From Hydrogenophaga sp. 2FB (lineage in GTDB: Bacteria > Pseudomonadota > Gammaproteobacteria > Burkholderiales > Burkholderiaceae_C): a stretch of DNA of 49,108 nt. The position numbers and the translations under genes were made by a program. Position 1 is the stretch's first letter. Every line of letters starts with the position of its first letter. Of this stretch, positions 36,136 to 44,138 are shown piece by piece. Below the pieces are notes generated by a model, which saw only the letters and a program-made list of their open reading frames with translations, was not told the DNA's origin and made no database searches. Location of the stretch: positions 1 through 49,108 of the forward strand of contig NZ_SCML01000047.1 of the NCBI RefSeq assembly GCF_005503365.1, written 5' to 3'.

Positions 36136-36809
36136 TGCTCGGCCTGGACGATCGAGCGCTCGACGAAGACGACGGCATCGAACGCACCGCGCCGGTGTGG
36201 GCCGTGTTCGGCGACCTCATGGCCGGCCTGGTGGGGGCGTTCGTGCTCATCCTCGTGGGCGTGCTCGCGGTGCAGATGGACCTGGTGACCAGCCTGCAAA
36301 CCGAGGTGAAAAAGCGCGAGCAGGAAGAGCAGCGGCGCATGGCGCTGGAAAAAGCCCTGGCCGTTCCACTGCAGAACGGCCGCGTGACGCTGGACAACGG
36401 CCGCATCGGCATCAGCGGCAACGTGCTGTTCGCGCTCAACTCCGACGAACTGCGGCCCGAAGGCCACCAGGTGCTCAAGAGCCTGGTGCCGCCGCTGCAG
36501 GTGTATCTGAAAGAGCGCGACGAAATGCTCATGGTCAGCGGCTTTACCGACGACCGCCCGGTGCAGGCCACCAACCTGCGCTTCGCCGACAACCTCGAAC
36601 TCTCGGCCCAGCGTGCGCTCACCGTCACGCGCGTGCTGATCCAGGAAGGCATGCCGGCGCAACGCGTGTTCAGCGCGGCTTTTGGCGCCCAGCAACCCGT
36701 GGCAGCCAACACCGACGAAAAGGGCAGGGCCTTGAACCGCCGTGTGGAGATCGCGCCGGTGCCCAAGGCCACGAACGGGAGCAGCACCAAGGGGGGGGCG
36801 GGTGGCTGA
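36135..36809 (+). CDS. OmpA/MotB-like protein, partner of the DUF802 protein
   Basis: The 224-residue product has a short acidic N-terminus, one membrane segment (about 22-46) reading VFGDLMAGLVGAFVLILVGV, and an OmpA-type peptidoglycan-binding domain (about 95-212). Asp27 sits where MotB carries its ion-binding aspartate. The domain keeps SGFTDDRP with Asp139, LSAQRALTVTRVL, and the closing NRRVEI with the arginine. It is shorter than true MotB. The ATG overlaps the DUF802 stop by one base; the DUF2894 start overlaps its own stop by eight bases. Confidence 0.85.
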   Translation: MLGLDDRALDEDDGIERTAPVWAVFGDLMAGLVGAFVLILVGVLAVQMDLVTSLQTEVKKREQEEQRRMALEKALAVPLQNGRVTLDNGRIGISGNVLFALNSDELRPEGHQVLKSLVPPLQVYLKERDEMLMVSGFTDDRPVQATNLRFADNLELSAQRALTVTRVLIQEGMPAQRVFSAAFGAQQPVAANTDEKGRALNRRVEIAPVPKATNGSSTKGGAGG

Positions 36810-37350
36810 CACGGCCGATGCCGTGCGCGCCCACTACCGGGCGGCGTTGGCGCGCCGCCTGGAGGCCGCGCCGCCCGCGGTGCAGCGCCTGCTGCAGGAC
36901 AAATGGCCGCCACGCGAAGAAGACACCCCAGGCGAGCCCGGGGTGGCCCCTGCGGTCCCCGCCGCGCGGCCCAGGCGCAGAGCGGCTGCCTCGCCGCCGG
37001 GCAAACCCGCCTCGCCGCTGGCGCAACTTAACCAACACATCGCCGACGGCGTGCAGCCACCCGGCGCGCCACGTCCTGAACTGCGCAGCGCGCAGGCGTT
37101 TCGCGAAACCTGGTCGCGCATCTGCGCGGAGGATGACGTGCACCAGGCCGTGCAGCGCGGCCCGGAAAACGCGGGCCCGCTCAATTCACACAGGCTGGTG
37201 TTGCGCACCCTGGGCCTGATGCGCGAGCTCTCGCCGGACTATTTGCGCCGCTTCATGGCGCATGCCGACACACTGTTGTGGCTGGACGACGCCAGTGCGC
37301 GGCTCAAGCCACCGGCGGTCAAGCCGAAGGCCTCGCGGCAAAAAAAATGA
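36802..37350 (+). CDS. DUF2894 family protein, last gene of the DUF802/OmpA operon
   Basis: The 182-residue product from GTG 36802 has a basic, proline/alanine-rich N-terminal half and a conserved C-terminal part reading FRETWSRICAEDDVHQAVQR and LMRELSPDYLRRFMAHADTL, typical of the uncharacterised DUF2894 family. It has no membrane segment. It overlaps the OmpA-like stop by eight bases and so completes a coupled operon. A CGCACA...TGCGCG hairpin (37379-37400) 28 bases beyond the stop may end the transcript. Confidence 0.75.
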   Translation: MADTADAVRAHYRAALARRLEAAPPAVQRLLQDKWPPREEDTPGEPGVAPAVPAARPRRRAAASPPGKPASPLAQLNQHIADGVQPPGAPRPELRSAQAFRETWSRICAEDDVHQAVQRGPENAGPLNSHRLVLRTLGLMRELSPDYLRRFMAHADTLLWLDDASARLKPPAVKPKASRQKK

Positions 37351-37519
37351 CGCAATTTAGGACAAAAGCCGCCATCTAGCGCACACTCCACGTCGTGCGC
37401 GTTCAAAAAGAGCGTGCACGAGTCATGTGATCGGCCAGTTTCGCGCGCCACGATGCACTTTCGGGTTTGTTGTGCTTTCGGGACCCATCGCTATGTTTCT
37501 GTTTTTTTGAGGAGTCCTC

Positions 37520-37861
37520 TTGGGCAACAAACTTTACGTCGGCAATCTGCCATACACCGTGCGGGACGAAGACCTGCAACAGTCTTTCTCCGAATTTGGC
37601 TCTGTCAACAGCGCCAAAGTCATGATGGAGCGCGAAACCGGTCGCTCCAAAGGCTTCGGCTTTGTTGAAATGGGCAGCGATGCCGAGGCGCAAGCCGCCA
37701 TTTCCGGCATGAACGGCCAGTCCCTGGGCGGCCGCTCCATCACCGTGAACGAAGCCCGTCCGATGGAGGCACGTCCTCCCCGCACCGGCGGCTACGGTGG
37801 CGGCGATCGCTCTGGCGGTGGCGGCTACGGCGGCGGCGGCGGTGGACGCGGCGGCTACTAA
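37520..37861 (+). CDS. Glycine-rich RRM RNA-binding protein
   Basis: The 113-residue product is one RRM domain (RNP2 LYVGNL, RNP1 KGFGFVEM) with a glycine-rich tail (YGGGGGGRGGY). Such small RRM proteins are common in betaproteobacteria and may act as cold- or stress-related RNA chaperones. The start is a TTG at 37520, 5 bases after an AGGAG that is itself part of a GAGGA-G-TCCTC palindrome. The 169-base leader (37351-37519) holds no gene; it may carry regulatory structure. Confidence 0.9.
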   Translation: MGNKLYVGNLPYTVRDEDLQQSFSEFGSVNSAKVMMERETGRSKGFGFVEMGSDAEAQAAISGMNGQSLGGRSITVNEARPMEARPPRTGGYGGGDRSGGGGYGGGGGGRGGY

Positions 37862-37904
37862 GCCCTGCACACCCCCGGTTTCGGCCTTGCGCTGAAACCA
37901 ACCC

Positions 37905-37940
37905 AAAAGGCCTCAAAACTTCGGTTTCGAGGCCTTTTTT
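37905..37940. terminator. Bidirectional terminator between the RRM gene and the VOC gene
   Basis: AAAAGGCCTC (37905-37914) pairs with GAGGCCTTTT (37929-37938), enclosing AAAC-TTCG-GTTT with a stable TTCG tetraloop and a T-run of six. It can serve both converging genes. Confidence 0.93.
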
Positions 37941-37950
37941 CCTGGCGACC

Positions 37951-38388
37951 TCAACCCAGCTCAGCCAACCCCGGGTTGAACACCACTTCCCACACGTGCC
38001 CGTCCGGGTCCTGGAAGTAGCCGGCGTAGCCGCCGTAGAAGGTCTCCTGCGCGGGCTTGACGATGCGCGCGCCGGCGTCGGTGGCCTGCTGCATCACTGC
38101 GTTCACCGCTTCGCGCGAGTCCACGTTGTGACCGAGCGAAAGCTCCAGCGCGCTCGACGCCTGTGGGGTGCTCGACAGCAGGGGCAGGCCGGTGTCGGCC
38201 GCCAGGCTGCGGCGTGGCCACAGCGCGAGCTTGAGGCCGTTTTGCAGGTTGAAGAAGGCCACCGCGCCGTTCTCCATCTCGGCGCCGATGATGCCCTTGG
38301 TGCTCAGGCCCAGGCCGTCGCGGTAGAAGGCCACGGCGCGCTCCAGATCGTCCACGCCCAGGGTGATGACGGTGATGTGCGGTTTCAT
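37951..38388 (-). CDS. VOC superfamily protein (glyoxalase-like)
   Basis: The 145-residue product begins MKPHITVITLGVDDLERAVAFYRDGLGL, a typical VOC N-terminal half. It ends with FYGGYAGYFQDPDGHVWEVVFNPG, including a Glu and His likely to bind metal. The substrate is unknown. The second VOC protein in the window (16321-16710) is not closely similar. It has AGGCCTTGCC before the ATG. Divergence from the ABC genes upstream suggests a separate unit. Confidence 0.9.
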   Translation of the reverse strand: MKPHITVITLGVDDLERAVAFYRDGLGLSTKGIIGAEMENGAVAFFNLQNGLKLALWPRRSLAADTGLPLLSSTPQASSALELSLGHNVDSREAVNAVMQQATDAGARIVKPAQETFYGGYAGYFQDPDGHVWEVVFNPGLAELG

Positions 38389-38425
38389 GGCAAGGCCTCT
38401 CCCTTTCTGGACAGACTCAGCCGAC

Positions 38426-39189
38426 TCAGCGGCGGATCTTGTAGCCGGTCTTGAACACCCACGCGATGAAGCCCAGGCACAGCGCCATGAACAACACCGT
38501 CATGCCGGTGCTCAGCACGATGTTCACGTCGGACTCGCCGTAGAAGGCCCAGCGCAGGCCGCTGATGAGGTAGACCACCGGGTTGAACAGCGAAACCGCT
38601 TGCCACACCGGCGGCAACATGTTGATGGAGTAGAACGCGCCGCCCAGGAAGGTGAGTGGCGTGACCACCAGCAGCGGAATCACCTGCAGTTTCTGGAAAC
38701 TGTCGGCCCACAGGCCGATGATGAAACCGAACAGGCTGAAGGTGATGGCGGTGAGTAGCAGGAAGCCCACCATCCAGACCGGATGCTCGATCTGGTACGG
38801 CACGAACAGGCGCGCCGTGCCCAGGATGAGCAGCCCCAGCATGACCGACTTGGTGGCCGCCGCGCCCACATAGCCGCACAGCACCTCCACCCACGACACC
38901 GGCGCGGACAGCAGCTCGTAGATCGTGCCCGACCACTTGGGCATGTAGATGCCGAACGAGGCGTTGGAGATGCTTTCGCTCAGCAGCGAGAGCATGACCA
39001 GCCCGGGGATGATGAAGGCGCCGTAGGTGATGCCGTCGATGTCGCCCATGCGCGAGCCGATGGCGGTGCCGAAGACGATGAAGTACAGCGAGGTGGTGAG
39101 CACCGGCGCGACGATGCTTTGCGTGATGGTGCGGAAGGTGCGCGCCATCTCGAAGCGGTAGATGGCCTTGATGCCATGGAAATTCAGGC

Positions 39190-39193
<4 letters not shown>
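38426..39193 (-). CDS. ABC-2 type transporter permease
   Basis: The 255-residue product has six hydrophobic segments and the ABC-2 permease pattern, for example RTITQSIVAPVLTTSLYFIVFG at the start and PLTFLGGAFYSINMLPPVWQAV near the end. Its gene overlaps the ATPase gene by four bases (ATGA), so the two form one exporter of the YadGH/NodIJ type. The substrate is unknown; members export lipids, polysaccharides or drugs. The reading frame remains open beyond the ATG only because the DNA is GC-rich. Confidence 0.92.
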
Positions 39194-40173
<980 letters not shown>

Positions 40174-40200
40174 GGAGCCTCCTGAAGCGCTGCACTCTAG

Positions 40201-40220
40201 CACTGTTTTTGTGTACAGTG
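40201..40220 (+). promoter_or_regulatory. LexA (SOS) box before the radical SAM gene
   Basis: CACTGTTTTTGTGTACAGTG is a 20-base operator with CTGT, eight bases and ACAG, exactly the E. coli LexA arrangement, and symmetric flanking CA/TG. Its right half overlaps a TACAGT -10-like element ten bases from the ATG. It lies between divergent genes; the short distance to 40229 makes the radical SAM gene the likelier target. Confidence 0.75.
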
Positions 40221-40228
40221 ATCATTCC

Positions 40229-41323
40229 ATGCCGAACGTCCACATTCCCATTCAGGCCATCAAGGGCCGGGGCATCAGCCACCAGCAGCCGCACCGCTTC
40301 CTGCGCGACGAGCGCGCGGCGTTCGACGATGGCTGGGGCGCGCTGGACGGCGCGGCACTGGCACGCGGTGAAGCGCCGCCCCCGGCCACCGAGGTGACCT
40401 GGGAAGACTGCAAGAGCGCCATCACCCACAACGATTCGCCGGACGTGGGTTTCATGATGGGCCTCAATCCGTACCGGGGGTGCGAGCACGGCTGTGTGTA
40501 CTGCTATGCGCGGCCCACGCACAGTTACCTCAACCTCTCGCCGGGGCTGGACTTCGAGACCAAGATCATCGCCAAGCGCAACATCGCTTCCGTGCTGCGG
40601 CGCGAGCTGGCCAGCCCGCGCCACGTGCCCGGCCTGCTGGCCATCGGCACGGTGACCGATGCCTACCAACCGATCGAGCGCGAGCTCAAGCTCACCCGCG
40701 CCGCGCTCGAGGTGCTGGCCGAAGCGCGGCACCCGCTGGCCATCGTCACCAAGGGCAGCGGCGTGGAGCGCGACATCGACATCCTCGCCCCGATGGCCGC
40801 GCAGGGCCTGGCGGCGGTCTACGTCACCATTACCTCGCTCGACGCCAGGCTGGCGCGCATTCTGGAGCCGCGCGCGGCCGCGCCGCACCGGCGGCTGCGC
40901 ATCCTGCGCACGCTGGCCGAGGCCGGCATTCCGGTGGGCGTGAGCGTGGCGCCGCAGATTCCCTTCATCACCGACGACATGGAGCAGGTGCTTGAAGCCG
41001 CGTGGGACGCCGGTGCGCGCCGCGCCTTCTACACCGTGCTGCGCCTGCCCTGGGAGTTGAGCCCGATGTTTCGCCAGTGGCTGGACCTGCACTACCCCGA
41101 CCGCGCCCTGCGCGTGATGGCGCGGGTGCAGGAGATGCGCGGCGGCAAGGACTACGACGCCGACTTCGCACAGCGCATGCGCGGCAGCGGCGTCTGGGCC
41201 GAGCTGATCCGCCAGCGCTTTGACAAGGCCTGCACGCGCCTGGGTTTCAACCAGGAGCGCGAGCCCTTGAAGACCGAGCTGTTCCGGCCGCAAGCCTTGC
41301 GAGCGCAGCAGGAACTGTTTTGA
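40229..41323 (+). CDS. PA0069-type radical SAM protein
   Basis: The 364-residue product has the radical SAM cluster motif CX3CX2C, with Cys85, Cys89 and Cys92 in RGCEHGCVYCYARPTH. It is of the PA0069/SplB-like family, named for similarity to spore photoproduct lyase; the true substrate is unknown. Further family segments are IGTVTDAYQPIER and APQIPFITDDMEQVLEAA. There is no ribosome site, and translation may be leaderless. It is convergent with nadE (7 bases apart). Preceded by a LexA box, so it is probably induced by DNA damage. Confidence 0.9.
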   Translation: MPNVHIPIQAIKGRGISHQQPHRFLRDERAAFDDGWGALDGAALARGEAPPPATEVTWEDCKSAITHNDSPDVGFMMGLNPYRGCEHGCVYCYARPTHSYLNLSPGLDFETKIIAKRNIASVLRRELASPRHVPGLLAIGTVTDAYQPIERELKLTRAALEVLAEARHPLAIVTKGSGVERDIDILAPMAAQGLAAVYVTITSLDARLARILEPRAAAPHRRLRILRTLAEAGIPVGVSVAPQIPFITDDMEQVLEAAWDAGARRAFYTVLRLPWELSPMFRQWLDLHYPDRALRVMARVQEMRGGKDYDADFAQRMRGSGVWAELIRQRFDKACTRLGFNQEREPLKTELFRPQALRAQQELF

Positions 41324-41330
41324 CGAATGA

Positions 41331-42302
41331 TCAGGCCGGGATCAACTCTGGCGCGGCGGCCAGGTACTCGGTGGCGCGGCGCTTGGCGCGGATGTCGTCG
41401 TATACGCGCTGGGCCTGGGCCGGGGTCATCTTCAGCGCGAACGCCAGTTCTTCGGCCGAGCGGCCGTGTTCCAGCGCCCACAGCGCGATGTCCATCTGCG
41501 CGTAGGGCAGCGCGAAGTAGAACTCGTCCTGGCCCTGCGGCAGGGTGTAGGTGTCGGTGGTGGGCACGGCGTTGCAGATCGCGTCGGGCAGTTGCAGGTG
41601 GCGCGCCATGGCGTAGACCTGGGTCTTGTACAGGTGCGCGATCGGCTTGAGATCGGCCGAGCCGTCGCCGTTCTTCACGAAGAAGCCCTGGTCGTACTCC
41701 AGCCGGTTGGGTGTGCCCACCACGGCGTAGTTGAGCCGGTCGGCGTGGTAGTAGTCCATGGTCTTTCGCACGCGCTGCTTGAAGTTCGTGGCCGCCACGA
41801 TCTGCAGGTACTCGCGCAACGGCAGCCGCACGCTCTGCTGCTCGCCCTCGGGCGACTGCACCACGAGCTTGAAGAAGTTGATGCCGCCTTCGACGCCGCC
41901 GGCGATCACGATCTTGTTTTTCCAGCCTTCGCCGTAGGCCGACACCACGCGGCGGATGGCCTCGTCGCGCTGCTGGTAGCAGCCCAGGGCGTCGAGCGCG
42001 GACGCGATGTCGTGCACCTGGTATTCGATGCCCAGGTGCTCGGCCAGCTGGCGGCCGCGCTCGGTGCTGAAGCCGCTCGAATCGCGCTCGGGCAGCAGCA
42101 GGCCGAACACCTTTTTCGCGCCCAGCGCGCGCACCGACAAGGCCGCACACACGGAGCTGTCGATACCGCCACTGATGGCCACCACCAGGCCGCGCCGGCG
42201 CAGTTTCTGCGTGAGCACCTGCGGAATCCACTGCGCGATGCGGGCGAGTTCCGCTTCGCAGTCGAGTGCGAGCGACTCGGGGCCCAGCGGAACCGCGCTC
42301 AT
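41331..42302 (-). CDS. NadE-like NAD synthase / amide-forming ATP pyrophosphatase
   Basis: The 323-residue product has the P-loop SGGIDSS at residues 44-50, the family segments VFGLLLPERDSSGF and KNGDGSADLKPIAHLYKTQVY, and no N-terminal glutaminase domain, so it would use free ammonia or ammonia from a partner. It may be a true NAD synthase; its place at the end of a biosynthetic operon suggests an alternative amide-forming job. Its ATG overlaps the ACP stop by one base. Whether another nadE exists cannot be seen here. Confidence 0.85.
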   Translation of the reverse strand: MSAVPLGPESLALDCEAELARIAQWIPQVLTQKLRRRGLVVAISGGIDSSVCAALSVRALGAKKVFGLLLPERDSSGFSTERGRQLAEHLGIEYQVHDIASALDALGCYQQRDEAIRRVVSAYGEGWKNKIVIAGGVEGGINFFKLVVQSPEGEQQSVRLPLREYLQIVAATNFKQRVRKTMDYYHADRLNYAVVGTPNRLEYDQGFFVKNGDGSADLKPIAHLYKTQVYAMARHLQLPDAICNAVPTTDTYTLPQGQDEFYFALPYAQMDIALWALEHGRSAEELAFALKMTPAQAQRVYDDIRAKRRATEYLAAAPELIPA

Positions 42303-42556
42303 CAGGCCACCACCTGCTTGCGCTGCACGAAGGCCTCGATGGCGTTGAGCGAGTCCAGGTTCTCCGGCACCATTTCGTCGTCACCGATCTTGAAGCCGTA
42401 GGCTTCTTCCAGGTGCGCCACCAGTTCCAGGAAACCGGTGGAATCCAGCACCTGGTGCTCCAGGAAGGAGTCGTCGTCGCCGGGCGACACCGCGCCCGCG
42501 CCGAGCAGGAAGTTCTCTTCGATGTAGCGCCGCACGTCGGCCTTGATGGTGCTCAT
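42302..42556 (-). CDS. Acyl carrier protein (first of two)
   Basis: The 84-residue product is a carrier protein with the phosphopantetheine site LDSTGF (Ser39), acidic helices, and the end NLDSLNAIEAFVQRKQ. It is not the housekeeping AcpP. GGAACACCTCC precedes the ATG. The AMP ligase gene is just upstream and is the likely loader. It overlaps nadE by one base. Confidence 0.88.
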   Translation of the reverse strand: MSTIKADVRRYIEENFLLGAGAVSPGDDDSFLEHQVLDSTGFLELVAHLEEAYGFKIGDDEMVPENLDSLNAIEAFVQRKQVVA

Positions 42557-42599
42557 GGAGGTGTTCCGTTGGTTGAAGTGGGTTGAAGGGAAGGGGTGT

Positions 42600-44138
42600 T
42601 CAGGCGAGGTCGCGCCGGCGCAGCTTGCCGGATTCGGTGAGCGGCAGTTCGTCGACGAAGGCCACGGTCTTGGGTGCCATCCAGCTGTCCAGCCGGGCCA
42701 GGCAATGGCGGATCACCTCGCGCTCGCTCAGCACCGCACCGTCGCGCAGGCGCACGAAGGCCTTCACCGCATGGCCCATGCGGTCGTCGGGGGTGCCGGC
42801 CACGGCGGCTTCGCGCACGCCGGGCAGTTCGCAGATGGCGTGCTCCACCTCCAGCGGGTAGACCTTCTCGCCGCGCGACTTGAACATGTCGTCGGTGCGG
42901 CCGACGCAGGTCAGCCAGCCGTCGGCGTCGCTGCGAAAGACGTCGCCGGTGCGCAGGGTGTTCTCGCCGGCGCGCGGGCCGGGCGTGAGGCGGCTGGGCT
43001 GGCCGCTGGGTGCATTCCAGTAGCCGGCGCTCACGTGCGCGCCGCGCACCACCAGCTCACCGGTGCTGCCATGTGGCAGGCGTTGACCGGCCTCGTCTTC
43101 CAGCCAGTGTTCCTGGAACGGCAGGCCGCGCCCCACGCTGTCGGGCCGCGCATCGATCTCCTCGTGGGGCAGGTAGCTGGCGCGCATGCATTCGGTGAGG
43201 CCGTACATCAGCAGCAGCCGCGCCCGCGGCAGGCGCTGGCGCAGCTGCGCCACGTGCGCGGCGGGCAAGGCCGCGGCGGCGTTGGTGATGAGGCGCAGCG
43301 CGCTCAGGTCGTGCGCGGACAGGTCGAGCGCCAGCAGGCTGGCCCAGAGCGTGGGCACGCCGGGGAACACAGTGATCCGCTCGGCCGCCAGGCGCTGCAG
43401 CAGCCGCACGGGAAACGCGGCCGAGTTCTCCAGCACCAGCGTGGCGCCCAGGCCCAGGCCCATGACCACGTGGTAGAGCCCGTAGCTGAAGGTGGGCGGC
43501 AAGGCGAGGCCGATCACGTCGTCCGGCCGCCAGTGCAGGTAGGCCTGCACCGAGCGCCAGGCCGCGAGCATGTTGGCGTGGCTGAGCATCACGCCCTTGG
43601 GCACGCCGGTGGTGCCCGAGGTGTAGAGCAGGGTGGCGAGGTCGTTCGGGCTGCCGGGTCCGGTGAGCGGGGTCGCGCTGGTGGCGGGCCGTGGCCAGGC
43701 CTGGGCGGGCGGGGGTGCGGCGCCCAGGGCCCACACCGCGATGCGGCTGTCGCCCAACTGGCCCAGCGCCGCCGTCCACACCGGCGACAGCATGGCCTGC
43801 GTGAGCAGGGCGCGCGCACCGGTGTCGGCCAGCACGTGGGCGAGCTTGGGCGCCTTGGTTTGCGGTCCCAGCGGCACCACCACCGCGCCCAGGCGCCACA
43901 CCGCGTGCAGCGCGGCCACGTAGTCGATGCCGCTGTCGAGCAGCAGTACCACGCGCTCGCCCGGGCCGATGCCGGCGTCCTGCAAGGCCTCGGAGATGCC
44001 GCGCGCCTGCGACGCGAGTTCGCAATAGCCCACACGCCGCTCACCCGCCACCACGGCAGTGTGGCCGGGCTGTTCGCGGCAGCGCGCTTCGAAGGCGCTG
44101 TGCACGAAGGGGCCGGGGGGTGACACAGGCTGTCTCAT
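42600..44138 (-). CDS. Acyl-AMP ligase (ANL superfamily)
   Basis: The 512-residue product has the adenylation motifs LLYTSGTTGVPKGVMLSHANM (A3), YGLTECM (A5), TGDVF (A7), GRTDDMFKSRGEKVYPLEVE (A8) and the C-terminal lysine in LTESGKLRRRDL (A10). It would activate a carboxylic acid with ATP and pass it to an ACP or CoA. The substrate cannot be told. The frame extends 39 codons upstream; the ATG at 44138 overlaps asnB by four bases, which fixes the start. Confidence 0.92.
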   Translation of the reverse strand: MRQPVSPPGPFVHSAFEARCREQPGHTAVVAGERRVGYCELASQARGISEALQDAGIGPGERVVLLLDSGIDYVAALHAVWRLGAVVVPLGPQTKAPKLAHVLADTGARALLTQAMLSPVWTAALGQLGDSRIAVWALGAAPPPAQAWPRPATSATPLTGPGSPNDLATLLYTSGTTGVPKGVMLSHANMLAAWRSVQAYLHWRPDDVIGLALPPTFSYGLYHVVMGLGLGATLVLENSAAFPVRLLQRLAAERITVFPGVPTLWASLLALDLSAHDLSALRLITNAAAALPAAHVAQLRQRLPRARLLLMYGLTECMRASYLPHEEIDARPDSVGRGLPFQEHWLEDEAGQRLPHGSTGELVVRGAHVSAGYWNAPSGQPSRLTPGPRAGENTLRTGDVFRSDADGWLTCVGRTDDMFKSRGEKVYPLEVEHAICELPGVREAAVAGTPDDRMGHAVKAFVRLRDGAVLSEREVIRHCLARLDSWMAPKTVAFVDELPLTESGKLRRRDLA

